Of a stretch of DNA of 64,000 bases, positions 9,336 to 19,356 are shown piece by piece. The position numbers and the translations under genes are program-made. Below the pieces are notes generated by a model that was not told the DNA's origin, did no database searches, and saw nothing but the letters and a program-made list of their open reading frames with translations. Origin of the DNA: Cytophaga hutchinsonii ATCC 33406 (GTDB taxonomy: Bacteria > Bacteroidota > Bacteroidia > Cytophagales > Cytophagaceae); NCBI RefSeq assembly GCF_000014145.1, contig NC_008255.1, positions 1,303,501 through 1,367,500 of the forward strand, given 5' to 3'. The stretch's first letter is position 1; every line of letters starts with the position of its first letter.

Positions 9336-10145
9336 ATGAAAACAGGTATTTTATGTATGGTTTCTTTTTTATGCACACTGCAAAATTCATGGGCATCAAG
9401 TATTGCGCCTGAAACACCGGTTGTGGAAAATACATCTTCTGTGATCCTGATCTTTGCATTGTGCACGCTGATCGTTTTATTATTAGGGCTTCTGTTCTTT
9501 TTATATTATCTCAATACCGCATTACGTGTGATGTTTGCCGCAGATAATAAAGAAGAGAAACCGTTGTTTGATTTTACAGGTGCCGTACCGGTTGATCGCG
9601 AACATGAGATTCTGATGGATCACAATTACGATGGTATCCGTGAACTGGATAATAATCTGCCTACCTGGTGGGTATACCTGTTTTATGCAACGATTATTTT
9701 TGCAGGCGGATATTTCTATTATTATCAGACATCCGGGTATGGTGATACACAGGTGCAGGAATATGAAAAGTCTTTGATCGCTGCACAGGAAGAAATGAAA
9801 TTGTATGCAAGCAAAGTAGATGAAAATTCTGCAACGGTACTTACGGACGCTACTGCGATTGAAGAAGGGAAAAAACTGTTCCTGGAAAATTGTGCAGCAT
9901 GTCACGGTAAGCTTGGGGAAGGCGGTGTCGGGCCTAATTTTGCGGATGATTACTGGTTACATGGCGGTGATATAAAAGAGATTTTCAAAACGGTAAAATA
10001 TGGTGTACCTGAAAAAGGAATGATCTCGTGGCAATCACAGATCAGTCCGGTACAGATTCAGCAGGTGTCGAGCTATATCCTGACATTGAAAGGTACAAAT
10101 CCTCCGAATCCTAAAGCACCGCAGGGGGAACTGGTGCAGAAATAA
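9336..10145 (+). CDS. ccoP: cbb3 oxidase cytochrome c subunit III (CcoP), single haem
   Basis: I place the start at the ATG at 9336 because it gives a signal-like N-terminus (KTGILCMVSFLCTLQNSWAS) and avoids overlap with ccoQ; the resulting protein has 269 residues. A membrane helix follows at about 30-60, then the conserved CcoP stretch (DHNYDGIRELDNNLPTWW) and a second helix. The periplasmic domain has one haem site, CAACH, in a cytochrome c fold with an axial Met likely in KGMISW. Proteobacterial CcoP carries two haems; this one has a single CxxCH, a form seen in Bacteroidota. The subunit feeds electrons to CcoNO. Confidence 0.92.
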   Translation: MKTGILCMVSFLCTLQNSWASSIAPETPVVENTSSVILIFALCTLIVLLLGLLFFLYYLNTALRVMFAADNKEEKPLFDFTGAVPVDREHEILMDHNYDGIRELDNNLPTWWVYLFYATIIFAGGYFYYYQTSGYGDTQVQEYEKSLIAAQEEMKLYASKVDENSATVLTDATAIEEGKKLFLENCAACHGKLGEGGVGPNFADDYWLHGGDIKEIFKTVKYGVPEKGMISWQSQISPVQIQQVSSYILTLKGTNPPNPKAPQGELVQK

Positions 10146-10174
10146 TATAAGTGTAGAACATAGTTTCATGGAGC

Positions 10175-11584
10175 GTGGAAGCAGAGCATAAACATATCGA
10201 TCAGTCATTCAGAGATCACATCTCAACGGTAGATGCAGAAGGTAAACGGATTTGGTTATATCCTAAAAAGCCAAAAGGTTTCTTTACGTCTATCAGAAAT
10301 TATGTGAGTTATGTATTTCTTACACTCTTTATTGTTACGCCGTTCATACGTATAGAAGGTGATCCGCTGATCCTGCTGAATGTGCTGGAACGTAAATTTA
10401 TATTGTTCGGGATCATCTTCTGGCCGCAGGATTTTCATTTGTTTTTATTGGCAATGATTTCTTTTGTGGTATTCATTGTTCTCTTTACGATGATCTATGG
10501 TCGTGTATTCTGTGGATGGGTATGTCCGCAGACTATATTCATGGAAATGGTTTTTCGTAAAATTGAATATTGGATCGAAGGCGATTACAGAAGCCAGATT
10601 GCATTGAATAATGCTTCCTTAACATTGAATAAGTTATTGAAAAAACTTGCCAAGCATGCGATGTTTCTTTTATTTTCTTTCTGTATCTCAAACTTATTTT
10701 TAACCTATATCATTGGTACAGATGAATGGCAGCAGATCGTTTCAGATAATCCGCTGAATCATATCGGAGGTTTTTCTTCCATACTTATTTTTACCGGTGT
10801 TTTCTACGGTGTCTATGCACGTTTCAGAGAACAGATCTGTACGACGATCTGCCCGTATGGGAGGCTGCAGGGTGTATTGCTTGATAAGAATTCGATCAAT
10901 GTTGCCTATGATTATATCCGGGGGGAACGCAGAGGACACCTGAAACGCGGAGAAGACCGGGAAATTGCGGGAAAAGGAGATTGTATTGATTGTCATCAAT
11001 GCGTACATGTATGTCCAACAGGCATTGATATACGCAATGGTGTACAGATGGAATGTATCAACTGTACGGCTTGTATTGATGAATGTGACAGTATCATGGA
11101 TAAGATTGGTAAGCCTCATGGTTTGATTCGGTATGCATCTGAAGAGGGTATACGGAATCAAATATCCTTTACATGGACAAGACGTGTGATAGCCTACACT
11201 GGTATATTATTGGTTTTAGTTGCGGCGTTCGTAACGCTGCTGGCTACGCGGCCGGATGTTGAAACAACTGTATTACGTACACCGGGCATGCTGTATCAGC
11301 AGCAGGAAAACGAACGGTATAGTAATCTTTATAATTTTAAAATTGTAAATAAGACAAGAGACACGGTACCGATCAGTTTTAACATTATTGGCCAAGCCGG
11401 TGAAATTAAATTAATCGGACAGATTCCGGAGATTGTTCCTAATGCCATTTCAGAAGGGGCTTTCTTCATTCTGCTGGATCAAAAAGATATTCACTCGATT
11501 AAAACCCCTTTTACTATTGGCGTGTATAAGGGAACAGAATTAATTGATGAAGTAAGTACGTCGTTTGTTGGACCAGTATTATAA
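10175..11584 (+). CDS. ccoG: Cytochrome c oxidase accessory protein CcoG (FixG/RdxA)
   Basis: The 469-residue membrane protein has about five membrane helices, a CGWVCPQTIF motif after helix 2 and two 4Fe-4S ferredoxin motifs (CIDCHQCVHVCP and CINCTACIDEC). The C-terminal third is a periplasmic Ig-like domain, as in the IG-fold CcoG family. CcoG is a copper reductase needed for cbb3 maturation. The start is a GTG: the nearest ATG is out of frame and an in-frame TAG lies just upstream. It follows ccoP by 29 bases in the same operon. Confidence 0.94.
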   Translation: MEAEHKHIDQSFRDHISTVDAEGKRIWLYPKKPKGFFTSIRNYVSYVFLTLFIVTPFIRIEGDPLILLNVLERKFILFGIIFWPQDFHLFLLAMISFVVFIVLFTMIYGRVFCGWVCPQTIFMEMVFRKIEYWIEGDYRSQIALNNASLTLNKLLKKLAKHAMFLLFSFCISNLFLTYIIGTDEWQQIVSDNPLNHIGGFSSILIFTGVFYGVYARFREQICTTICPYGRLQGVLLDKNSINVAYDYIRGERRGHLKRGEDREIAGKGDCIDCHQCVHVCPTGIDIRNGVQMECINCTACIDECDSIMDKIGKPHGLIRYASEEGIRNQISFTWTRRVIAYTGILLVLVAAFVTLLATRPDVETTVLRTPGMLYQQQENERYSNLYNFKIVNKTRDTVPISFNIIGQAGEIKLIGQIPEIVPNAISEGAFFILLDQKDIHSIKTPFTIGVYKGTELIDEVSTSFVGPVL

Positions 11585-11594
11585 TAGTAAGAGT

Positions 11595-12035
11595 ATGAAA
11601 TTACATTGGGGAAATTACATCGCAATCTTTTTTACGTGTTTTGTTGTGTTCATGTTTTGGCTCATATCCAAAACATTCAGCATCAATACAGAATTGGTTA
11701 GTGAAGATTATTACGATAAAGAAATTGCCTATCAGCAGAAAATAGATAAACTTTCAAATGTGCGTCGATTAAACGCAGCCGTGCAGGTGATACAGACAGA
11801 AGATTCCATTCAATTTATTTTTCCTGAAGCATATGCACATACAGCTGTAACAGGAATAATTAAATTATACCGGCCGTCGGATATTTCAAAAGATAAGACC
11901 TTTTCAATTACACGTATAAATAACCGGCAAACGTTTTCGAAAAAAGAATTTATAAAAGGTAATTATGTTGTACATGTTGATTGGAAAGGAAATACAATTC
12001 CTTTTTATACAGAAGAAACGCTATATATAAAATAA
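11595..12035 (+). CDS. ccoH: FixH-family cbb3 assembly protein (CcoH)
   Basis: The start is placed at the ATG at 11595, ten bases after ccoG, rather than at an in-frame TTG inside ccoG. The 146-residue protein has one N-terminal membrane helix (WGNYIAIFFTCFVVFMFWLI) and a periplasmic domain beginning ELVSEDYYDKEIAYQQKID, a signature of the FixH family. FixH/CcoH helps assemble cbb3 oxidase with CcoI, CcoG and CcoS, all present here. Confidence 0.9.
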   Translation: MKLHWGNYIAIFFTCFVVFMFWLISKTFSINTELVSEDYYDKEIAYQQKIDKLSNVRRLNAAVQVIQTEDSIQFIFPEAYAHTAVTGIIKLYRPSDISKDKTFSITRINNRQTFSKKEFIKGNYVVHVDWKGNTIPFYTEETLYIK

Positions 12036-12036
12036 T

Positions 12037-12738
12037 ATGATCTGGGCTGGATTAATAATGGGCATTTTGGGAAGTCTGCATTGCATTGGTATGTGCGGGC
12101 CGATCGCCCTTGCCTTACCCATTCAAACTGCTGATAAACGTATGCGTCTTCTGGCTGCATTATTTTATAATAGCGGACGAGCTGTAACCTACAGTATACT
12201 CGGAGCAATTGTTGGAACATTAGGTGCCGCATTTAAAATAGCTGATTTGCAGCAGATCGTATCAATTGCTTCAGGCTGCATGCTTGTAGTGTTGATCCTG
12301 GCTCCGTTTATATTCAGAAAAACTGCTTCCGGTAAAACATGGATCGCGATTCCGTATGTACACGCGTTAAAACAGTCGATCTCCGGGCATTTAAAACAGC
12401 ATACATTTTCTTCTTTGTTTGTTATTGGTTTACTGAATGGTTTATTGCCCTGCGGGTTAGTATCGCTGACACTGATAGGATCTATAGCGATGGAGGATGT
12501 ATTTCAAAGCAGCCTGTATATGGCTTTGTTTGGTCTCGGTACATTACCGGCTATGGTAGCATTGATTTTTACAAAGAATTATATTCCTGCATCATTAAAA
12601 CACTTATTTCAAAAGGCTGTACCTGTTTTTGTATGTGCCTTAGGAATCGTATTGATTTTACGCGGAATGAATTTAGGAATTCCGTATGTAAGTCCGGCTG
12701 CAGATAAATCCGGCTGCGCTGAAGTATCTTGTCATTGA
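12037..12738 (+). CDS. SafE/TauE-like membrane protein of the cbb3 locus
   Basis: The 233-residue protein has about six membrane helices. It starts with GILGSLHCIGMCGPIALALP, whose HCxGMCGP motif marks the branch of the TauE/SafE superfamily (related to CcdA/DsbD membrane domains) usually found beside ccoGHIS. A second motif, NGLLPCGLV, sits in the pseudo-repeat. The paired conserved cysteines suggest thiol or copper transfer during oxidase assembly; sulfite export is unlikely from context. It starts one base after ccoH. The C-terminus has two extra cysteines (SGCAEVSCH) that might bind metal. Confidence 0.85.
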   Translation: MIWAGLIMGILGSLHCIGMCGPIALALPIQTADKRMRLLAALFYNSGRAVTYSILGAIVGTLGAAFKIADLQQIVSIASGCMLVVLILAPFIFRKTASGKTWIAIPYVHALKQSISGHLKQHTFSSLFVIGLLNGLLPCGLVSLTLIGSIAMEDVFQSSLYMALFGLGTLPAMVALIFTKNYIPASLKHLFQKAVPVFVCALGIVLILRGMNLGIPYVSPAADKSGCAEVSCH

Positions 12739-12743
12739 TCTAT

Positions 12744-14108
12744 ATGGAAATTACTCATTCTGAAAAGAGCTTAATTCAAAAATACAATGTTTCCTGTCCG
12801 CGGTATACAAGCTACCCGACAGTGCCGTATTGGGATACAGCCAATTTTAAAAAGCAGGAGTGGGAGCATGGTGTGCGTACAGATTTCTTTCATGCCAATA
12901 CACATGGTGGAATCAGCTTATACATACATTTGCCTTATTGCGAAAGTCTGTGTACATATTGTGGGTGTAATACCCGTATTACAGTCAATCATGCGGTTGA
13001 GATGCCCTATATAAAATCTGTTCTGAAAGAATGGAAATTATATCTGAATTTATTTAAAGAAAAGCCCATCCTCACAGAATTGCATTTGGGCGGTGGTACA
13101 CCCACATTCTTTCATCCGGATAATCTGGAGTTTTTGATCCGTTCCATATTATGCGATTGCATTATCCCTGAACATACATCGTATAGTTTTGAAGGGCACC
13201 CCAACAATACAACCAAAGAACATTTAGATATTCTTTACCGGTTAGGCTTCTCCAGAGTGAGTTTTGGTATACAGGATTTCGATTTACATGTACAGGAAAT
13301 CATCAATCGGGTACAGCCTTTGGAAAATGTTGTACGTGTAACAGAAGAAGCCCGTGCCATTGGTTATACATCAATTAATTATGATCTCGTATATGGCTTG
13401 CCTTTACAAACCTTAGCAGGCATAACAGATACCATTTCAAAATCCATTGCATTGACACCAGATCGGATTGCTTTTTACAGCTATGCACACGTACCCTGGC
13501 TGAAACCAGGTCAGCGGAAATATACTGAACTCGATTTGCCGGATGATGAAGTAAAGCGGGCGTTATATGAAGCAGGCAAGGCGTTGCTGTTACATGCCGG
13601 ATATATTGATATTGGTATGGATCATTTTGCATTGCCGGGAGATGCTCTTACCCGTGCAGCTGACAATGGAACGCTGCATAGAAATTTCATGGGCTATACC
13701 GCACAGCATACTGGTTTTGCTATTGGATTGGGTGTGTCAGCAATTAGTGATACCTGGGGAGCATTTGCTCAAAATGTTAAAACGGTTGAAGCGTATCAGA
13801 AGCTCGTGGATATGGATCTGATTCCGATATTCAAAGGACATGTATTAACCAAACAGGATCTGAAAATCCGCACACATATCTTAGCTGTAATGTGTACATA
13901 TAAAACCACGTGGTGTAAAGGCGATCTTTCCGATGCATTGATAAATAGATTTGCGCCATTGGAAGCAGACGGTTTAATCATAACTACAAGCAATAGCTTA
14001 CAGGTGACTGATCTCGGCAAGGCGTTTTTACGGAACATCTGTATAGCCTTTGATGAAAGGTATTGGGAGGGAGCTTCTTCGGCTGTTCAGTTTTCAAAAG
14101 CAGTTTAA
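12744..14108 (+). CDS. hemN: Oxygen-independent coproporphyrinogen III oxidase (HemN)
   Basis: The 454-residue radical-SAM enzyme has the cluster motif CESLCTYC (C-x3-C-x2-C) near residue 61, the glycine-rich LGGGTPTF and the C-terminal HemN domain. It makes protoporphyrinogen IX for haem without O2, so it supplies haem b for cbb3 oxidase at low oxygen. I chose the ATG at 12744, five bases after the preceding stop; a TTG at 12729 overlaps the upstream gene. The length is typical of true HemN rather than the shorter HemW. A terminator-like hairpin follows, so this gene probably ends the operon. Confidence 0.93.
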   Translation: MEITHSEKSLIQKYNVSCPRYTSYPTVPYWDTANFKKQEWEHGVRTDFFHANTHGGISLYIHLPYCESLCTYCGCNTRITVNHAVEMPYIKSVLKEWKLYLNLFKEKPILTELHLGGGTPTFFHPDNLEFLIRSILCDCIIPEHTSYSFEGHPNNTTKEHLDILYRLGFSRVSFGIQDFDLHVQEIINRVQPLENVVRVTEEARAIGYTSINYDLVYGLPLQTLAGITDTISKSIALTPDRIAFYSYAHVPWLKPGQRKYTELDLPDDEVKRALYEAGKALLLHAGYIDIGMDHFALPGDALTRAADNGTLHRNFMGYTAQHTGFAIGLGVSAISDTWGAFAQNVKTVEAYQKLVDMDLIPIFKGHVLTKQDLKIRTHILAVMCTYKTTWCKGDLSDALINRFAPLEADGLIITTSNSLQVTDLGKAFLRNICIAFDERYWEGASSAVQFSKAV

Positions 14109-14130
14109 TTTTTTTGTTCGTTTAATGAAT

Positions 14131-14170
14131 TTGTCCTGTCATAGTAAAAAATGGCAGGACAATATTTTTC
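14131..14170 (+). terminator. Rho-independent terminator after hemN
   Basis: Arms TTGTCCTGTCAT (14131-14142) and ATGGCAGGACAA (14151-14162) pair with a single G-T wobble around an 8-base A-rich loop and are followed by TATTTTTC. This closes the cco-hemN transcription unit. Confidence 0.85.
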
Positions 14171-14325
14171 ATACTGACCAGGATAAGTCAGTGGTATGAT
14201 ACAGGAAATTGTGAAATGAAATAAGCTGATTTGAATAAATTGCCTGTTGAATTAATAAGAAGAATAGTACGCCTTCCATGTTTTTTCCGCATAATATAAA
14301 AGGTGTAAGTATTCTGCATACTTGT

Positions 14326-15393
14326 ATGAAGAAGATCAGACTATACGTAATTACCGGTATTGCCATAGGTATATTAATTGCTGTAAAGCTTATTTTTTTT
14401 CCTTCTCAGAAAGCCGGAGGCAACAGTTCAGGCAAAGATAAACAGTCTGCTGTTCCTGTAACGGTTTGTATTGTTGGAGATGATGCATTTCAGGATCATA
14501 TTTATGCAAGCGGTACCATTGTTGCAAATGAAGAGGCTGCATTAAAAGCAGAAGCAACAGGTATTATAACGTACCTGAATCTTCCGGAAGGTCAACGTGT
14601 AAAGGCCGGAACATTATTACTCAAAGTAAATGATGCAGATCTTCGTGCGCAGCTTGATAAAATTAATATAAGGTTACGTCTGGCAGAAGAATCAGAAGTA
14701 CGGCAGAGAAAGTTGCTTAAACTGTCAGGCGTTAGCCAGCAGGAATATGATATTGCGCTGGCGGATCTGAAATCCTTACTGGCAGATAGTACATATCATC
14801 AGGCATTGCTTGCAAAGACAGAAATACGTGCACCATTTGACGGGGTAATCGGTATTCGCAATGTAAGTATCGGAAGCTACCTCACACCTGCTGTTACAGT
14901 TGCATATATTCACCAGCTTGATCCGGTTAAAATAGATTTTTCACTGCCTGAAAAATATACCAGTCTTTTTAATGCAGGTGATGTCGTTCATTTTAAAACG
15001 GAAGGTTCTGCTGAAGTTCATACTGCAACGATATCGGTGAAAGACCCGATGGTTGATGCAGGAAGCAGAAGTGTTCGTTATCGTGCGCTGAGCCGTAACG
15101 CAGATGGCCGGTTGTTACCCGGTGCATTTACTCATGTAGAACTTTTTCTGAAAGATAAATCAGGAACACTGTTTGTGCCTACAGAAACCATTATTCCATT
15201 TTTAACAGGTAAAAAAGTTTTTATCGTGAAAAATGGATTGGCAGAAGAACGTATTATAGAAACAGGCCTGCGTACCGCCGATAATGTACAGATTCTTTCA
15301 GGGCTTGCAGCAGGAGATTCCGTTGTTGTTAAAGGTAATTTTCAGCTGAAGAAAAATACGCCGGTTAAAGTTGTACAAGGGAAAAAGAAGTAA
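14326..15393 (+). CDS. RND efflux periplasmic adaptor (membrane fusion protein)
   Basis: The 355-residue protein begins with a membrane anchor (LYVITGIAIGILIAVKLIFF), then the usual order of half-lipoyl (YASGTIVANEEAALKAEATG), short alpha-hairpin, second half-lipoyl (IRAPFDGVIGIRNVSIGSYL) and beta-barrel domains. These proteins bridge an RND pump to an outer-membrane channel. I chose the ATG at 14326 since the upstream in-frame ATG (14278) adds a non-conserved leader. The pump gene follows by 11 bases. No TolC-like channel gene is present in the window, so the pair must use one encoded elsewhere. The substrate is unknown. Confidence 0.92.
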   Translation: MKKIRLYVITGIAIGILIAVKLIFFPSQKAGGNSSGKDKQSAVPVTVCIVGDDAFQDHIYASGTIVANEEAALKAEATGIITYLNLPEGQRVKAGTLLLKVNDADLRAQLDKINIRLRLAEESEVRQRKLLKLSGVSQQEYDIALADLKSLLADSTYHQALLAKTEIRAPFDGVIGIRNVSIGSYLTPAVTVAYIHQLDPVKIDFSLPEKYTSLFNAGDVVHFKTEGSAEVHTATISVKDPMVDAGSRSVRYRALSRNADGRLLPGAFTHVELFLKDKSGTLFVPTETIIPFLTGKKVFIVKNGLAEERIIETGLRTADNVQILSGLAAGDSVVVKGNFQLKKNTPVKVVQGKKK

Positions 15394-15404
15394 ACGGAAA
15401 CGCA

Positions 15405-18400
15405 ATGAGTTTATCAACCATCAGTATAAAAAGACCGGTATTGACCATTGTCATGAATGGAATCATTCTGCTTTTCGGATATCTTGGGTATCAGAAATTA
15501 GGAATCCGTGAATTTCCGGTGATTGATCCACCTGTTGTATCCATACGTGTAGGCTATGCCGGCGCAAGTGCTGAAGTTATCGAATCGCAGATCACATATC
15601 CGTTAGAGAAAGCAATCAATGGCATTGAAGGGGTAAAATCAATCGCGTCCTCAAGCAGCATCGGATCAAGCAATATCAGTGTGGAGTTTGAGCTGGGCAT
15701 CGATATGGAGACTGCAACCAATGATGTACGCGATAAAGTATCGCAGGCGCAGCGCTCGCTTCCACAGGACCTTGATGGACCGCCTGTAATCAGTAAGAAT
15801 AATAATTTGTCAGAATACATTATTGCAATGACTGTTACGAATAAATCGCTGACAGACCTTGAAATATGTGAATATGCAGATGATGTATTGATTCCCCGGT
15901 TACAGACGATTCCTGGTGTCAGTACGGTACAGTTGATGGGAGAGAAAAAGTATGCCATGCGTCTTTGGCTTGATCCCATAAAGCTTGAAGCTTACGGAGT
16001 AACGCTGCAGGATGTGAAGCAGGCACTGGATAAAGAAAATGTTGAACTGCCTGCTGGCAGGCTGGAAGGAAACAGTACAGAACTAACTGTGAAAGCGAAT
16101 GCAAAATTCAGCAATGCATATGGCTTTGATAATATGATCATCCGGTCAGAGAATAACAGAGTAGTGCGTTTGCAGGATGTTGGTTATGCCGAATTAGGGG
16201 CAGAAAATGAACAAAGCAGCTATCGCATCAATGGTGTGCCGAGCACCGCTTGTATTCTGATACCACAGCCCGGTGCAAACCATGTTGAAATTGCCAAAGA
16301 GTTTTATAAACGGTATGAACAGCTTAAAACTGAACTGCCGGCAGAGTATGAATTGAGTATTTCAAATGACATGACACGCTTTGTTACCAAGTCTATTCAT
16401 GAAGTAATCGAAACACTTTTTATAGCGGTGCTGCTTGTTGTAATTATTATTTATCTATTCTTTCGTGACTGGTCTGTTGCATTGCGTCCATTGATTGATA
16501 TACCTGTTTCTCTCATCGGTACATTTTTTATCATGTATCTGTTTGGTTTTTCTATTAACATATTAACGCTGCTTGCAATTGTATTATCAACCGGCTTGGT
16601 TGTTGATGACGGGATCGTGGTAACAGAGAATATTTATAAAAAAATGGAGCTGGGTATGAATCCCTTTCAGGCGGCTATTGACGGAGCCAACGAAATTGTA
16701 TTCGCTGTTATTTCAACTTCTGTAACATTGATCGCGATTTTCCTGCCGATTATTTTTATGGAAGGTTTTGTCGGAAAATTATTTATGGAGTTTGGTATTG
16801 TTGTAGCATCGTCCATCTTTATTTCAATTTTTGTATCACTCACCCTCACACCTATGTTGAATGCCTGGCTGGTCAAAGATGTTCATAAGAAGACTCGTTT
16901 CTATGAAAAGACCGAACCGTTTTTTGTTGCACTCAATGAATCGTATCGCAAGTCATTACAGCAGTTTATGAAAAAACGCTGGCTGGCTTTTTTTATTCTG
17001 GGTATTGCCATGGTGCTTACTGTTTTTGTCTGGAAGGCGCTTCCCGCAGAGATTGCTCCGCTGGAAGACCGCAGTATGATTCGTATTACGATTACAACAC
17101 CTGAGGGGGCAAGCTTTGAATATACCGATGATTTCATGCTTCGCTTTAGTAAAACAATTATGGATTCTGTTCCTGAAAAATTCCTTGTACTGACAATTAC
17201 CGGTGCAGGTTTTGGTTCCGGAAGTACAAATGCAGGGCTTTGCCGTATTCCGTTGGTTGACCGTTCAGAACGGGACCGAAGCCAGCAGGAAATTACCGAT
17301 CAGCTCAATCGTATCGTTAAAAAATTTCCGGAAGCAAAAATTCAGGTCGGGCAGGAGCAGACTATTAATACAGGGTTCAGAGGGTTACCCGTTCAATATA
17401 TTATTCAGGCTCCCACATTTGAGAAGCTGCGTGAAGTGCTGCCGAAGTTTATGGAAGAAGCCCAAAAAAAACCTGCCTTCTCTATTGTTGATGTAAACCT
17501 GAAATTCAATCGTCCGGAAGTACAAGTGCTGATTAACCGGGAGAAAGCCCGTAACGTAGGCGTAACAGTGACAGATATTGCACAGTCGCTGCAGCTGGCC
17601 CTAAGCGGACAGCGTCTTGGATTTTTCAACCGGTCAGGAAAGCAATATCAGGTAATTGGCCAGTTCGACCGCAGGAACCGGAATGAAACTGTGGATCTTA
17701 AAAATATCTATGTGCGCAGTAATGCCGGCATTTTAATTTCATTGGATAATCTTGTTGAACTGCAGGAAGCAAGCAGTCCGCCTCAGTTATTTCGTTACAA
17801 TCGCTATATGTCTGCAACTGTTTCCGCAGGGCTCGCATCTGGTTATACAATAGGCGACGGATTGAAAGCAATGGATGAAGTTTCAGATCAATTACTGGAT
17901 AAATCATTTTCGACTGCATTGCAAGGACCTTCCCGCGACTTTGTTGAGAGTTCGTCTAATACATCATCTGTCTTTATTCTGGCCTTACTGCTGGTGTATA
18001 TGATCCTTGCCGCGCAGTTTGAAAGTTTTATTGATCCCTTTATTATTATGTTAACCGTTCCGCTGGCGATCGGTGGCGGCGTTTTTTCGCTGTGGTATTT
18101 CAACCAGACAAATAACCTGTTCAGTCAGATCGGACTCATTATGCTGATAGGCTTAGTCACAAAAAACGGAATCCTGATTGTTGAATTTGCCAATCAGTTA
18201 AAACAGGAAGGATTGAGTATTGCTGAATCTGTCGTAGAAGCATCCGTAGCCAGGTTGCGGCCTATTCTGATGACCAGTATTGCTACAGCCTTAGGCGCAT
18301 TACCTATTGCCGTTGCATTCGGAGCTGCCTCTAAAAGCCGCACCGGTATGGGTATCGTAATTGTAGGCGGTTTACTTATTTCGTTAGCACTTACCTTGTA

Positions 18401-18485
18401 TGTAATACCTGCGGTATACAGTTATTTTTCAAGGGCTGCAAAGAAAGACGTTAACGTACACGATAAAGTTAACGTAGTTACTTAG
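15405..18485 (+). CDS. RND-family inner membrane efflux transporter (AcrB/MexB-like, HAE1)
   Basis: The 1026-residue transporter has the two-fold repeat of the family: one membrane helix, a large periplasmic loop, six helices, then the same again. Typical motifs include KRPVLTIVMNGIILLFGYLG at the N-terminus, GLVVDDGIVVTENI with the paired Asp of TM4 that carry protons, and GLVTKNGILIVEFAN in the second half. This separates it from heavy-metal CusA types and from SecDF. It works with the adaptor just upstream. A long hairpin follows the stop. Confidence 0.95.
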   Translation: MSLSTISIKRPVLTIVMNGIILLFGYLGYQKLGIREFPVIDPPVVSIRVGYAGASAEVIESQITYPLEKAINGIEGVKSIASSSSIGSSNISVEFELGIDMETATNDVRDKVSQAQRSLPQDLDGPPVISKNNNLSEYIIAMTVTNKSLTDLEICEYADDVLIPRLQTIPGVSTVQLMGEKKYAMRLWLDPIKLEAYGVTLQDVKQALDKENVELPAGRLEGNSTELTVKANAKFSNAYGFDNMIIRSENNRVVRLQDVGYAELGAENEQSSYRINGVPSTACILIPQPGANHVEIAKEFYKRYEQLKTELPAEYELSISNDMTRFVTKSIHEVIETLFIAVLLVVIIIYLFFRDWSVALRPLIDIPVSLIGTFFIMYLFGFSINILTLLAIVLSTGLVVDDGIVVTENIYKKMELGMNPFQAAIDGANEIVFAVISTSVTLIAIFLPIIFMEGFVGKLFMEFGIVVASSIFISIFVSLTLTPMLNAWLVKDVHKKTRFYEKTEPFFVALNESYRKSLQQFMKKRWLAFFILGIAMVLTVFVWKALPAEIAPLEDRSMIRITITTPEGASFEYTDDFMLRFSKTIMDSVPEKFLVLTITGAGFGSGSTNAGLCRIPLVDRSERDRSQQEITDQLNRIVKKFPEAKIQVGQEQTINTGFRGLPVQYIIQAPTFEKLREVLPKFMEEAQKKPAFSIVDVNLKFNRPEVQVLINREKARNVGVTVTDIAQSLQLALSGQRLGFFNRSGKQYQVIGQFDRRNRNETVDLKNIYVRSNAGILISLDNLVELQEASSPPQLFRYNRYMSATVSAGLASGYTIGDGLKAMDEVSDQLLDKSFSTALQGPSRDFVESSSNTSSVFILALLLVYMILAAQFESFIDPFIIMLTVPLAIGGGVFSLWYFNQTNNLFSQIGLIMLIGLVTKNGILIVEFANQLKQEGLSIAESVVEASVARLRPILMTSIATALGALPIAVAFGAASKSRTGMGIVIVGGLLISLALTLYVIPAVYSYFSRAAKKDVNVHDKVNVVT

Positions 18486-18494
18486 GAGTATGGT

Positions 18495-18537
18495 AACAAA
18501 AAATATTGTTAAATTATTTGGCAATATTTTTTTTGTT
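18495..18537 (+). terminator. Terminator-like A/T-rich hairpin after the RND operon
   Basis: The left arm AACAAAAAATATTG (18495-18508) pairs with the right arm at 18522-18537, which has two extra T bases, followed by a T-rich tract. It is A/T-only in the lower stem, so it is weaker than most intrinsic terminators. Confidence 0.6.
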
Positions 18538-18842
18538 AAATGTACAAACCTCTGTTAGTAGGTTAAATTTACAAACCCATTTCGGCAATGATTATTCTTG
18601 CTTCATTCGGTCTCATTCGCTGTGACGAAGAATCAGAATTTTAGCTTATTTGATCCAGGGGCGTACAATCCTGATCTTTGTTCTTTTACTCTTTTTGCTC
18701 ACGGCATGTCGGAGCAAAAGAACAGGGACAGAAGAATTAAAAGGAGAGAGGGATGAGAATAAGAAAGAGAGCTGTTTACTATTCTTTTTGTAAACATTGT
18801 AACCCATAATTCGTATGAAATGAAAAATCATTTATTTAAATT
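18538..18842. other. Intergenic region without recognisable gene
   Basis: I see no convincing coding sequence here. A 61-codon minus-strand frame has no recognisable content. The stretch presumably carries the promoter of the following membrane-protein gene. Confidence 0.5.
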
Positions 18843-19331
18843 ATGAATATCAATGTATTGATATCAAGTATCTACGCTATTGCATTTTTATTAATTCTGA
18901 TTGTATTTAACAGGTTACATAAGGATAAAAATCCATTCCGTGTGATGCGCTTCTGGGTTATACAGATAATCGCAGCTGTTTCGATAACCGTATTAGTTTT
19001 AGTGATCCTTGTGAATACGCTATTTAAAAAATATACACCGGACGATAATCTTGGTAATCATTTTGAACAGGAATCAATATCTGCAGTAATGATCATTCAA
19101 TGGAAAGACACCGTTCAGATAAATGATGTAGCACGTTTTTTAGATAAGATGCATTCCGTACAGCAAGTGTTAGGTCCTGTAAAATTCCAGAATAAAGGAA
19201 GAATAATAGTTATAAGAAAAAATGGCCGTAAAGATAGCATACATACCAATGGACATGGATACGGGCCGTATAAAGGTAAATGGTATCAGTCAGATAAGAA
19301 TGTACTGGAAGAATATTTTAAGGAGAAATGA
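18843..19331 (+). CDS. Hypothetical membrane protein, 162 aa
   Basis: I do not recognise this protein. It has two membrane helices at about 4-22 (VLISSIYAIAFLLILIVF) and 38-60 (IIAAVSITVLVLVILVNTLF), then a mostly hydrophilic region of about 95 residues ending in basic and Tyr/Lys-rich sequence. The soluble part would face the periplasm or cytoplasm depending on orientation. It is a single gene between the RND operon and ilvC (convergent), with a shared terminator-like hairpin downstream. Confidence 0.65.
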   Translation: MNINVLISSIYAIAFLLILIVFNRLHKDKNPFRVMRFWVIQIIAAVSITVLVLVILVNTLFKKYTPDDNLGNHFEQESISAVMIIQWKDTVQINDVARFLDKMHSVQQVLGPVKFQNKGRIIVIRKNGRKDSIHTNGHGYGPYKGKWYQSDKNVLEEYFKEK

Positions 19332-19356
19332 TTTCATTACAACTATATAATAAGCA

